From NCBI GenBank assembly GCA_031253835.1, contig JAIRVP010000063.1:1-64000 (forward strand): 64,000 nt of DNA, given 5' to 3'. Below are positions 27,124 through 35,577 of this stretch, piece by piece; within the stretch, counting starts at the first letter, position 1, and each line of letters begins with the position of its first letter. Under the pieces are notes generated by a model, which saw only the letters and a list, made by a program, of their open reading frames with translations, was not told where the DNA came from and ran no database searches. A program made the translations under genes and the position numbers. The stretch is from Burkholderia sp. GTDB taxonomy: Bacteria > Pseudomonadota > Gammaproteobacteria > Burkholderiales > Burkholderiaceae.

Positions 27124-28938
27124 TCAGATCGGCTGCGTACGCGCGTCGAGCCACGCCTTCGCATCGCCGCTCAGGTGCCGGCCGACGCGCTCGCGCACCG
27201 TCGCGTGATACGTGTTCAGCCACGCGCGCTCTTCGTCGTGCAGCATCTCGATCAGCACGCAGCGCGTGTCGATCGGGCACAGCGTCAGCGTCTCGAACGC
27301 GAGGAAATCGCCGAATTCCGTCTTCCCGGCCGCACGGTTCACGACCAGGTTCTCGATCCGGATGCCCCACTGGCCGGGGCGGTACACGCCCGGCTCGATC
27401 GACGTGATCATGCCCTCTTCCATCGCCGTGTGCGGCTCGGCCGGCGCGTAGTGCGAGATGACCTGCGGGCCTTCGTGCACGTTCAGGAAGTAGCCGACGC
27501 CATGCCCCGTGCCGTGCCCGTAGTCGAGCCCGGCCGCCCACATCGGCGCGCGCGCGATCGCGTCGAGCATCGGCGAGCGGATGCCGCGCGGGAAGCGTGC
27601 GCGCGACAGCGCCATCATCGATTTCAGCACGATCGTGAAATCGCGCCGTTGCAGGTCGCTGACGGTGCCGACCGGCACGACGCGCGTGATGTCGGTCGTG
27701 CCCGTCATGTACTGGCCGCCCGAATCGATCAGCAGCAGGCCGTCGCCGGCGATCGTCGCGTGCGACTCGCGCGTCGCGTGGTAATGCGGCATCGCGCCGT
27801 TCGCGTTGAAGCCGGCGATCGTCGCGAAGCTCGCGGACACGTAGCCGGGGCGCCGTGCGCGTGCGGCCGTGAGCTTCTCCTCGATCGTCAGTTCGGTGAT
27901 CGTCTCGCGGTTCACGGCCTGTTCGAACCATGCGAAGAATTCCGCGAGCGCGGCGCCGTCGTGCTCCATCGTCACGCGCACGTGCTCGATCTCGGCGGAC
28001 GTCTTGCGCGACTTCGCGAACGTCGACGGATTCACGGCCTCGACGAGCGTCACGCCGGCCGGCACGGCCTCGAGCGTGCCGAACGTCACGCGGCGCGGGT
28101 CGACCAGCAGCGTCGCGCCGGCGGGCAGCGCCGCCAGCGACGCGCGCGCGTCGTCGTACGCGCGGACATCGACGCCGTCCTGCGCGAGCGACGCGGCCAG
28201 CGCCGGCGACACCTTGCCGTCGGCGACGAACAGCGTCGCGCGATCGGCGCCGATCATTGCGTGCGCAACGAACACGGGATTGAAGTTGACGTCGGCACCG
28301 CGCAGGTTGAACAGCCATGCGAGGTCGTCGAGCGTCGACACGAAATGCCATTGCGCGCCCTGCACGTGCATCGCGCGGCGCACGTCGGCCAGCTTGCTCG
28401 CGCGCGTCGTGTCGGCCTGCGGCGCCGCGTGCTCGAACACCGCGTCGCCGGGCAACCCCGGCCGCTCGGGCCAGATTGCGTCGAGCAGGTCGAGATCGGT
28501 GCGCAGCGCGATGCCGCGCGCGCTCAGCGCGGCCGTCAACCCGCGCGCGGCCGCGACGCCGAGCACCGCACCGTCGACGCCGACCGTCATCCCGGCCGGC
28601 ACGTTCTGCGCCAGCCAGTCGACGTGCGGCGCGCTCTGCTGCCCGCCCGTCATCTTCATCAACTGCACGCCCGTGCCGGCCAGCTCGGCGTCGGCCTGCA
28701 CCCAGTAACGGCTGTCGACCCACAGCCCGGCGAACTCCGCGGTCACGACCAGCGTGCCGACCGAGCCCGTGAAGCCGGACAGCCAGCGGCGCGCCTGCCA
28801 GCGTTCGGGCAGGTACTCGGACAGATGGGGATCGGCGGACGGCACGAGATAGGCGGCCAGGTCCTCGCGGGCCATGGCGCCGCGCAACAGCGCAAGGCGG
28901 GCCGGCACCGGCGAGACTTCGGGAAGACGGGCATTCAT
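27124..28938 (-). CDS. pepP: Xaa-Pro aminopeptidase P (M24B), large form
   Basis: 604 residues from MNARLPEVSPVPARL, with TCAGGTGAAATC before the ATG. Two N-terminal creatinase-like domains precede the M24 pita-bread domain. Metal ligands are seen in DSGGQYMTGTTDITR (two Asp), GHGTGHGVGYFLNVHEGPQ (His), and the Glu of SIEPGVYRPGQWGIRIEN. It releases the N-terminal residue from peptides with proline in position two. The size matches the eukaryote-like APP1 group found in many proteobacteria. Confidence 0.93.
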   Translation of the reverse strand: MNARLPEVSPVPARLALLRGAMAREDLAAYLVPSADPHLSEYLPERWQARRWLSGFTGSVGTLVVTAEFAGLWVDSRYWVQADAELAGTGVQLMKMTGGQQSAPHVDWLAQNVPAGMTVGVDGAVLGVAAARGLTAALSARGIALRTDLDLLDAIWPERPGLPGDAVFEHAAPQADTTRASKLADVRRAMHVQGAQWHFVSTLDDLAWLFNLRGADVNFNPVFVAHAMIGADRATLFVADGKVSPALAASLAQDGVDVRAYDDARASLAALPAGATLLVDPRRVTFGTLEAVPAGVTLVEAVNPSTFAKSRKTSAEIEHVRVTMEHDGAALAEFFAWFEQAVNRETITELTIEEKLTAARARRPGYVSASFATIAGFNANGAMPHYHATRESHATIAGDGLLLIDSGGQYMTGTTDITRVVPVGTVSDLQRRDFTIVLKSMMALSRARFPRGIRSPMLDAIARAPMWAAGLDYGHGTGHGVGYFLNVHEGPQVISHYAPAEPHTAMEEGMITSIEPGVYRPGQWGIRIENLVVNRAAGKTEFGDFLAFETLTLCPIDTRCVLIEMLHDEERAWLNTYHATVRERVGRHLSGDAKAWLDARTQPI

Positions 28939-28956
28939 GATTTCACCTGAGAGCAT

Positions 28957-29211
28957 TCAGCGACGGGCCGACAGCGCGACCGTCACGGCTACGGCAAGGA
29001 ACGCGACGCCGGTGCAGACCGGCCATTCGAGCGTCTCGCCATCGTAAAACAGTCCCGAGAGATTGCCGGCCATGCGGGCGGCGGCGGCACCCACGATGCC
29101 GGCGAGCACCGCGATCCACCACGCCGGCCGGCTCGTGCGCCGCATCGGATGCAGCCAGCGGCCGAGCAGCCCGACGGCCGCTCCCAGGACAAGGATTCCA
29201 AACCAGTTCAT
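28957..29211 (-). CDS. Small membrane protein, GlsB/YeaQ/YmgE-like
   Basis: 84 residues with three hydrophobic segments (MNWFGILVLGAAVGLLGRWL at the start, WWIAVLAGIVGAAAARMAGN in the middle, and a C-terminal helix) separated by short basic turns. The glycine-rich helices and the RWLHP turn resemble the transglycosylase-associated GlsB/YeaQ family; function unknown. It lies 18 bp upstream of pepP in the same direction and may be cotranscribed. Confidence 0.7.
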   Translation of the reverse strand: MNWFGILVLGAAVGLLGRWLHPMRRTSRPAWWIAVLAGIVGAAAARMAGNLSGLFYDGETLEWPVCTGVAFLAVAVTVALSARR

Positions 29212-29382
29212 TCGACGCCTTCTATAAATTCAGATTCGTCCCATAGGCGTGAACGTTACCAGCGGCTAGCATCGATTCATCCATCGAACCCGAGACCAGC
29301 CGGGTGCCGCGAACATTCGAGTGTAGGGGCCGACTCGACGTTATGGCAAGCGCGCACCGGCTGCCGTATTGAAGAAATTCTC

Positions 29383-30147
29383 ATGCGAATCGCTCTGATC
29401 GATCCGGAGTCGCGTCACGCCGCGCTCCTGAACCGCCTGCTCTTCGCGGGCGGTCACGTGTGCCACGCGTTTCCGTCCAGCGCCGCATTCTTCGCGTGGC
29501 TCGCGGCCGACCACACCTGCGACATGCTGATCACCGGCCACTGGGCTGGCGACCAGCCCGCCGAGGAAGTCATTCCGCGCGCGCAGACGGTCCTGCCCGG
29601 GCTGCCGGCCATCGCGCTGATGCAGTCGCCGCGCGAGAGTGAAATCGTCTCGTGCCTGCACGCGGGTGCAGACGATTGCCTCGCGTGGCCCGTGAGCGGG
29701 CCCGAGCTGCTTGCGCGCGTCAACGCGCTGAGCCGGCGCGCCGGCGTACGTCGGCCGCCCACCCGGTCGCGCGAAATGTATGGAGAATATGCATTCGACG
29801 CCACGCACGACCTCGTGCGTTTCGGCGACGCAATCGTTTCACTGACGCCCAAGGAATTCCGTTTCGCCCAACTGCTGTTCACGAACCTGTCGCGGCCCGT
29901 GTCGCGCGCCCATATCCTCGAAACGGTGTGGGGGCGCCGCCGCGACATGAAGTCGCGCACGCTCGATACCCACGCGTCCCGGCTGCGCAGCAAGTTGCAG
30001 CTGCTTCCGGAGCGCGGCTACCGGCTGTTGCCGCTCTACGGCTACGGCTATCAGCTCGACCGCGTGCCGATCGAACCCCCAAATTCGCGGCCCCGCCACG
30101 CGGATGCCCGGTATGCGGCGAGTGAGGAAATCGCTGAAACGCTATAA
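29383..30147 (+). CDS. OmpR-type DNA-binding protein with a degenerate receiver domain
   Basis: 254 residues from MRIALIDPESRHAALLNRLL. An N-terminal receiver-like domain (1-120) and a C-terminal OmpR winged helix (about 134-227: VSLTPKEFRFAQLLFTNLSR then PVSRAHILETVWGR). In the receiver the acidic pocket Asp7 remains, but the phospho-acceptor position is Gly52 (DMLITGHW), the conserved Thr/Ser is Met80 and the conserved Lys is Trp102. Phosphorylation is therefore unlikely. No histidine kinase gene is nearby. The stop overlaps a TATAAT hexamer that probably drives hemA. Confidence 0.85.
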   Translation: MRIALIDPESRHAALLNRLLFAGGHVCHAFPSSAAFFAWLAADHTCDMLITGHWAGDQPAEEVIPRAQTVLPGLPAIALMQSPRESEIVSCLHAGADDCLAWPVSGPELLARVNALSRRAGVRRPPTRSREMYGEYAFDATHDLVRFGDAIVSLTPKEFRFAQLLFTNLSRPVSRAHILETVWGRRRDMKSRTLDTHASRLRSKLQLLPERGYRLLPLYGYGYQLDRVPIEPPNSRPRHADARYAASEEIAETL

Positions 30148-30148
30148 T
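30143..30148 (+). promoter_or_regulatory. Probable hemA -10 element TATAAT
   Basis: A perfect -10 consensus overlaps the stop codon of the upstream regulator gene. No good -35 hexamer is seen at the usual spacing, so an activator may be needed. A small hairpin (GGGCTA-AACGA-TAGCCC, 30152-30168) follows right before the hemA start. Confidence 0.5.
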
Positions 30149-30173
30149 ATGGGGCTAAACGATAGCCCTCGAT

Positions 30174-31472
30174 ATGCAACTCCTCACGATCGGAATCAAT
30201 CACCACACTGCGCCTGTCGCCCTGCGCGAACGCGTGGCGTTTCCGCTCGAGCAGATCAAGCCGGCTCTCGTCACGTTCAAGAACGTGTTTCTCGGCCCCC
30301 AGGCGCCCAATTCGCCCGAAGCCGCGATCCTCTCCACCTGCAACCGCACCGAACTGTATTGTGCGACCGACGATCGCGCGGCACGCGAAGGCGCGGTCCG
30401 CTGGCTGTCGGAGTATCACCGGATTCCGGTCGACGAGCTCGCGCCGCACGTGTACGCGCTGCCGCAGTCTGAAGCGGTCCGGCACGCATTCCGCGTCGCA
30501 TCCGGCCTCGATTCGATGGTGCTCGGCGAAACCCAGATTCTGGGCCAGATGAAGGACGCCGTCCGCACCGCGACGGAAGCCGGCGCGCTCGGCACCTATC
30601 TGAACCAGCTGTTCCAGCGTACGTTCGCGGTCGCGAAGGAAGTGCGCGGCACGACCGAAATCGGCACGCAGTCGGTGTCGATGGCCGCCGCCGCGGTGCG
30701 CCTCGCGCAGCGGATCTTCGAAAAAGTGTCCGATCAGCGCGTGCTGTTCATCGGCGCCGGCGAGATGATCGAGCTGTGCGCGACGCACTTCGCCGCGCAA
30801 GGCCCGCGCGAACTCGTCGTCGCGAACCGCACGGCCGAACGCGGCCAGCGACTCGCCGAACGCTTCAACGGCCGCGCGATGCCGCTGGCCGACCTGCCGA
30901 CCCGCATGCACGAATTCGACATCATCGTGTCGTGCACGGCGTCGACGCTGCCGATCATCGGCCTCGGCGCAGTCGAGCGCGCGGTGAAGGCACGCCGCCA
31001 CCGCCCGATCTTCATGGTCGACCTCGCGGTGCCGCGCGACATCGAGCCCGAAGTCGGCAAGCTGAAGGACGTGTTCCTCTACACCGTCGACGATCTCGGC
31101 GCGATCGTGCGCGAAGGCAACGCGTCGCGCCAGGCCGCGGTCGCGCAGGCCGAAACGATCATCGAGACGCGCGTGCAGAATTTCATGCAATGGCTCGACA
31201 CGCGCAGCGTCGTGCCGGTGATTCGTCACATGCATACGCAGGCCGACGCGCTGCGCCGCGCCGAAGTCGACAAGGCGCAGAAGCTGCTCGCACGCGGCGA
31301 CGATCCGGCCGCCGTACTCGAAGCGTTGTCGCAGGCGCTGACCAACAAGCTGATCCACGGCCCGACGAGCGCGCTCAACCGCGTGAACGGCGCCGATCGC
31401 GATTCGCTGATCGACCTGATGCGCGGCTTCTACCAGCACGCGCCGCGCTCGAACGACCAGTCCGGCCACTAG
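30174..31472 (+). CDS. hemA: Glutamyl-tRNA reductase
   Basis: 432 residues. The active-site Cys56 lies in ILSTCNRTELYC, followed by GEKQ-like GETQILGQMKDA and the NADPH-binding FIGAGEMIELC with VVANRTAERG. It reduces Glu-tRNA to glutamate-1-semialdehyde, the first step of C5-pathway tetrapyrrole synthesis. The start codon has a poor Shine-Dalgarno region and a small hairpin just upstream, which may limit translation. prfA and prmC follow, the usual arrangement. Confidence 0.96.
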   Translation: MQLLTIGINHHTAPVALRERVAFPLEQIKPALVTFKNVFLGPQAPNSPEAAILSTCNRTELYCATDDRAAREGAVRWLSEYHRIPVDELAPHVYALPQSEAVRHAFRVASGLDSMVLGETQILGQMKDAVRTATEAGALGTYLNQLFQRTFAVAKEVRGTTEIGTQSVSMAAAAVRLAQRIFEKVSDQRVLFIGAGEMIELCATHFAAQGPRELVVANRTAERGQRLAERFNGRAMPLADLPTRMHEFDIIVSCTASTLPIIGLGAVERAVKARRHRPIFMVDLAVPRDIEPEVGKLKDVFLYTVDDLGAIVREGNASRQAAVAQAETIIETRVQNFMQWLDTRSVVPVIRHMHTQADALRRAEVDKAQKLLARGDDPAAVLEALSQALTNKLIHGPTSALNRVNGADRDSLIDLMRGFYQHAPRSNDQSGH

Positions 31473-31554
31473 CGCCGGCCGGTCGCCCTGCCGCCGGCCG
31501 CGAGCCGGCCTATCCTTTCCGAATACCCCTTGCCCGGGAGCGCCGCTCCACACC

Positions 31555-32637
31555 ATGAAGACGAGCATGCAACGCAAGCTCGACCAGCTGTCCACACGGC
31601 TGGCCGAACTGAACGACCTGCTGAGCCGCGAAAACGTCACGGCCGACCTCGACCAGTACCGCAAGCTGACGCGTGAACATGCGGAACTCGGTCCGGTCGT
31701 CGAGCAATACGCGCTGTGGCGCCAGTCGCGCAGCGACGAGACGGCCGCGCAAGAGTTGCTCGCCGATCCGTCGATGCGCGACTTCGCGGAAGACGAAATC
31801 CGCAGCGCACGCGACGGTATGGCGCGCCTCGAGACCGAGCTGCAGAAGATGCTGCTGCCGAAGGATCCGAACGACGACCGCAACATCTTCCTCGAAATCC
31901 GTGCGGGCACGGGCGGCGACGAATCGGCGCTGTTCGCGGGCGACCTGCTGCGCATGTACCTGCGCTTCGCGGAACGCCAGCGCTGGCAGGTCGAAATGAT
32001 GTCGGAGAGCGCGTCGGATCTCGGCGGCTACAAGGAAGTGATCGTGCGGATCGCGGGCCAGGGCGCGTATTCGCGCCTGAAGTTCGAATCGGGCGGCCAT
32101 CGCGTGCAGCGCGTGCCGGCGACCGAGACGCAGGGGCGCATCCACACGTCCGCGTGCACGGTCGCGGTGATGCCGGAAGCCGACGAGATCGGCGAGGTCG
32201 AGATCAATCCGGCCGACCTGCGGATCGACACGTTCCGCGCATCCGGCGCGGGCGGGCAGCACATCAACAAGACCGACTCGGCGGTGCGCGTCACGCACAT
32301 CCCGACCGGGATCGTCGTCGAATGCCAGGACGACCGTTCGCAGCACAAGAACAAGGATCGCGCGCTGAAGGTGCTCGCCGCGCGCATCAAGGACAAGCAG
32401 TATCACGAGCAGCACGCGAAGGAAGCCGCGACGCGCAAGAGCCTGATCGGCTCCGGCGACCGTTCCGAACGGATCCGCACGTACAACTTTCCGCAAGGCC
32501 GGATGACCGACCACCGGATCAACCTGACGCTGTACCGGCTCGAAGCGATCATGGACGGCGATCTCGACGAACTGATCGGCGTGCTCGTCACCGAGCACCA
32601 GGCCGAGCTGCTTGCGTCGCTCGGCGAAGCCGACTGA
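31555..32637 (+). CDS. prfA: Peptide chain release factor 1
   Basis: 360 residues. The GGQ loop reads SGAGGQHINKTDSAVRVTHI, the stop-codon reading region contains VQRVPATETQGRIHT (with the PxT motif PAT), and the DRSQHKNKDRAL block follows. It terminates translation at UAA and UAG. The next gene, prmC, methylates the Gln of this GGQ motif. Confidence 0.97.
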   Translation: MKTSMQRKLDQLSTRLAELNDLLSRENVTADLDQYRKLTREHAELGPVVEQYALWRQSRSDETAAQELLADPSMRDFAEDEIRSARDGMARLETELQKMLLPKDPNDDRNIFLEIRAGTGGDESALFAGDLLRMYLRFAERQRWQVEMMSESASDLGGYKEVIVRIAGQGAYSRLKFESGGHRVQRVPATETQGRIHTSACTVAVMPEADEIGEVEINPADLRIDTFRASGAGGQHINKTDSAVRVTHIPTGIVVECQDDRSQHKNKDRALKVLAARIKDKQYHEQHAKEAATRKSLIGSGDRSERIRTYNFPQGRMTDHRINLTLYRLEAIMDGDLDELIGVLVTEHQAELLASLGEAD

Positions 32638-32644
32638 GGCCGCG

Positions 32645-33487
32645 ATGCCCGACACCACCGCCGACGAACTGTTGCGCGCGTCGCCGCTCGACGCGGTCGA
32701 TGCGCGCGTGCTGCTCGCGCACGCGCTCGGCTGGACCCGCACGCAGCTGATCACGCGCGGCGATGCGCCGCTCGATGCGGCCGCGGTCGACCGCTACCGC
32801 GCGCTCGAAGCGCGCCGCGTCGCCGGCGAACCCGTCGCGCAACTGGTCGGGATGCGCGAATTCTTCGGCCGCCCGTTCGACGTGACGCCCGACGTACTGA
32901 TCCCGCGCCCCGAAACCGAACTGCTCGTCGAAGCCGCGCTCGACGCGATCGACGGGGTACCGCACGCGGCCGTGCTCGATCTCGGCACCGGCAGCGGCGC
33001 GATCGCCGTGTCGATCGCCGCCGAGCGTCCCGATGCACGCGTGTGGGCGCTCGACCGCTCGCCGGCCGCGCTCGTCGTCGCGCAACGCAACGCGGACAAG
33101 CTGCTCGACGCACGCCGCCCCGGCGGCCCGCTGCAATGGCTGCAGAGCGACTGGTACGCGGCGCTCGATCCCTCGCTCGTGTTCGACACGATCGTCAGCA
33201 ACCCGCCGTACATCGCGCAGCACGATCCGCATCTCGCGCAGGGCGACCTGCGTTTCGAGCCGCGCGGCGCACTCACCGATGACGCCGACGGCCTCAGCGC
33301 GATCCGCACGATCGTCGCGGGCGCCGGCACCCGCCTGAAGCCGGGCGGCACGCTCTGGATCGAGCACGGCTACGACCAGGCCGAAGCCGTCCGCACGATC
33401 CTCGCCTCGCACGGCTTCGTCGCGGTCGAATCGCTCGCCGATCTCGCCGCGATCGAACGCACGACCGGTGGCCGGATGCCGGGCTGA
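32645..33487 (+). CDS. prmC: Release factor glutamine methyltransferase
   Basis: 280 residues from MPDTTADELLRASPLDA. SAM-binding motif VLDLGTGSGAIAVSIA, catalytic VSNPPYIAQHD (NPPY) and VLIPRPETELLVE are the hallmarks. It N5-methylates the GGQ glutamine in release factors 1 and 2. It starts seven bases after prfA; an in-frame ATG at 32612 inside prfA is less likely. Confidence 0.96.
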   Translation: MPDTTADELLRASPLDAVDARVLLAHALGWTRTQLITRGDAPLDAAAVDRYRALEARRVAGEPVAQLVGMREFFGRPFDVTPDVLIPRPETELLVEAALDAIDGVPHAAVLDLGTGSGAIAVSIAAERPDARVWALDRSPAALVVAQRNADKLLDARRPGGPLQWLQSDWYAALDPSLVFDTIVSNPPYIAQHDPHLAQGDLRFEPRGALTDDADGLSAIRTIVAGAGTRLKPGGTLWIEHGYDQAEAVRTILASHGFVAVESLADLAAIERTTGGRMPG

Positions 33488-33554
33488 TGCCCGGCCCGCC
33501 CGGTTGAAATCCGCTATCATTTCGATCTAACGCCCCGCAAACGCAAGGTCAGTC

Positions 33555-33866
33555 ATGGACACCCAACAACGTATCAAGCAAATCGTCGACGAAAACCAGG
33601 TCGTGCTCTTCATGAAGGGCAACGCGCAATTCCCGATGTGCGGCTTCTCGGGCCGCGCCGTGCAGGTGCTGAAAGCCTGCGGCGTCGACCAGTTCAAGAC
33701 GGTCAACGTGCTCGAGGACGACGAAATCCGCCAGGGCATCAAGGCATTCTCGAACTGGCCGACCATCCCGCAGCTCTACGTGAAGGGCGAATTCGTCGGC
33801 GGCTCGGACATCATGATGGAGATGTACCAGTCGGGCGAACTGCAGCAACTGTTCGCCGCCGCGTAA
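33555..33866 (+). CDS. grxD: Monothiol glutaredoxin, CGFS type
   Basis: 103 residues with the active site CGFS at 29-32 (NAQFPMCGFSGRAVQVL), the TIPQLYVKGEFVGGSDI segment with cis-Pro and GG motif, and Lys21 used for glutathione binding. CGFS glutaredoxins carry and deliver [2Fe-2S] clusters. A TATCAT -10-like element lies at 33515-33520. ubiX follows after 13 bp. Confidence 0.95.
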   Translation: MDTQQRIKQIVDENQVVLFMKGNAQFPMCGFSGRAVQVLKACGVDQFKTVNVLEDDEIRQGIKAFSNWPTIPQLYVKGEFVGGSDIMMEMYQSGELQQLFAAA

Positions 33867-33879
33867 CGCTCCCCTTTCG

Positions 33880-34476
33880 ATGGCATCTCCCAGCGCGCCG
33901 CCACGCCGGCTGATCGTCGCGATCACCGGCGCCACCGGCGCGATCTACGGCGTCCGGCTGCTCGACCTGCTGCGCGCCGCGGGCGGCGTCGAAACGCACC
34001 TGCTGGTTTCGAACGCCGGCTGGCTCAACATCCAGCATGAACTGAAGCTGCCGAAGGCCGATCTCGAAAGCCGTGCGGACGTCGTGCACTCGGTGCGCGA
34101 CGTCGGCGCGACGATCGCGTCGGGTTCGTTCGCGACCGACGGGATGGTGATCGCGCCGTGCTCGATGAAGACGCTCGCGAGCGTCGCGCACGGGCTGTCC
34201 GACAACCTGATCACGCGCGCGGCCGACGTCACGCTGAAGGAACGGCGCCGTCTCGTGCTGATGGTGCGCGAAACACCGTTCAACCTCGCGCATCTGCGCA
34301 ACATGACCGCCGTCACCGAGATGGGCGGCATCGTCTTTCCGCCGCTGCCCGCGTTCTACGCGATGCCGAAGACGATCGAGGAACTCGTCGACCAGACGGT
34401 CACGCGCGTGCTCGACCTGTTCGCACTCAGCGCGCCGCAGACGACGCCGTGGGCCGGGATCCGGCACGCGCAGTAA
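33880..34476 (+). CDS. ubiX: Flavin prenyltransferase UbiX
   Basis: 198 residues. N-terminal LIVAITGATGAIYGVRLL is the FMN-binding start of the family, followed by IAPCSMKTLASVAHGLSDNL and the ERRRLVLMVRETPFN loop. It attaches a dimethylallyl group to FMN to form prenylated FMN, the cofactor of UbiD decarboxylases in ubiquinone synthesis and aromatic acid metabolism. No ubiD is in the window. The frame begins 13 bp after grxD. Confidence 0.95.
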   Translation: MASPSAPPRRLIVAITGATGAIYGVRLLDLLRAAGGVETHLLVSNAGWLNIQHELKLPKADLESRADVVHSVRDVGATIASGSFATDGMVIAPCSMKTLASVAHGLSDNLITRAADVTLKERRRLVLMVRETPFNLAHLRNMTAVTEMGGIVFPPLPAFYAMPKTIEELVDQTVTRVLDLFALSAPQTTPWAGIRHAQ

Positions 34477-34677
34477 GCGCGCCCTTCTTCACGCATCTCC
34501 GCCGATTTCTCCGGCAACTCATTCGATTTCACACGCACTGACGCCTGCCCGTATCGATACGCGTTGCATTGCGCCCATTATCAACAAACAAGCGTCAATC
34601 AAATTCCTGAACGCCGATTTATCAATGCACGGTGCGCGCCTATAGTCACAGGCAACCCCTTTTCGCAGGCCACCACC

Positions 34678-35469
34678 ATGAACCGCTTGCCTTCGCTGTA
34701 CCTGTCCCACGGCGCCCCGACGCTGCCGATCGACCCGACGCTGCCGTCCGGCGCGTTCACGCACCTCAGTGCCGAATTGCCGCGCCCGCGCGCGGTGCTG
34801 ATGCTGTCCGCGCACTGGGGCACGCAACGGCCGGTCGCGAGCGTCGCCGCGCATCCGGAAACGATCCACGATTTCTACGGGTTCCCGCAGGCGCTGTACG
34901 ACATCCGCTATCCGGCGCCGGGCGCGCCCGACGTCGCCGAACGCGCGGCCACGCTGCTGAATGCAGCCGGCATCGCGACCGCGACGACCGAGCACGGCCT
35001 CGACCACGGCGCGTGGGTACCGATGCTGCTGATGTTCCCGGAGGCCGACGTGCCGGTCGCGCAGTTGTCGATCCAGCCGCGCGCGGACGCCGCGCATCAC
35101 TTCGCGCTCGGCCGTGCGCTGCGGCCGCTGCGCGACGAAGGCGTGATGGTGATCGGCTCGGGCCAGATCACGCACAACCTGCGCGCGGCCGATTTCGGCG
35201 CCGCGCCCGAGGATGCGGACCCGCGTGTCGCGGAATTCACCGACTGGTTCGAGGCGAAGCTTGCCGCGCGCGATGTCGACGCGTTGCTCGACTACCGCCG
35301 GCAGGCGCCGCACGCGGCGCTGATGCACCCGACCGACGAGCATCTGCTGCCGGTCTTCACGGCGCTCGGCGCGGCGGACGACGATTACCAGCTCGGCATC
35401 CAGTCGCTCGGCACCTACCAGCGCGTGCTCGCGATGACGAACTACGTGTTCGCCAGCACCGGCGCCTGA
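34678..35469 (+). CDS. DODA-type extradiol aromatic ring-opening dioxygenase (YgiD-like)
   Basis: 263 residues. LYLSHGAPTLPID near the N-terminus, ATTEHGLDHGAWVPMLLMFP with two His ligands, GSGQITHNLR and PTDEHLLPVFTALGAA are characteristic of the LigB/DODA family, in which three His bind the metal. Homologues cleave L-DOPA or other catechols; the physiological substrate here is unknown. A TATAGT hexamer about 30 bp upstream may be its -10 element. Longer in-frame starts upstream run through AT-rich non-coding-looking sequence. Confidence 0.88.
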   Translation: MNRLPSLYLSHGAPTLPIDPTLPSGAFTHLSAELPRPRAVLMLSAHWGTQRPVASVAAHPETIHDFYGFPQALYDIRYPAPGAPDVAERAATLLNAAGIATATTEHGLDHGAWVPMLLMFPEADVPVAQLSIQPRADAAHHFALGRALRPLRDEGVMVIGSGQITHNLRAADFGAAPEDADPRVAEFTDWFEAKLAARDVDALLDYRRQAPHAALMHPTDEHLLPVFTALGAADDDYQLGIQSLGTYQRVLAMTNYVFASTGA

Positions 35470-35496
35470 GCCGCGACGCAACCGTCAGCCGCCAAC

Positions 35497-35535
35497 AAAA
35501 AGCCCGCCCGAGCATCGCTCGGGCGGGCTTTTTTT
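35497..35535. terminator. Bidirectional intrinsic terminator, dioxygenase / APC permease
   Basis: AGCCCGCCCGAGC, loop ATC, GCTCGGGCGGGCT with flanking A4-5 and seven T. Confidence 0.92.
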
Positions 35536-35577
35536 CGCTGCGTCCTGCCGCCGCCGAATCCGGCGACAGGTCAGGCG

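Noticed and set aside
29149..29382. N-terminal extension of the degenerate response regulator
   Set aside because: The added 78 residues overlap the upstream small membrane gene and show no domain; the ATG at 29383 opens a normal receiver beta-1.
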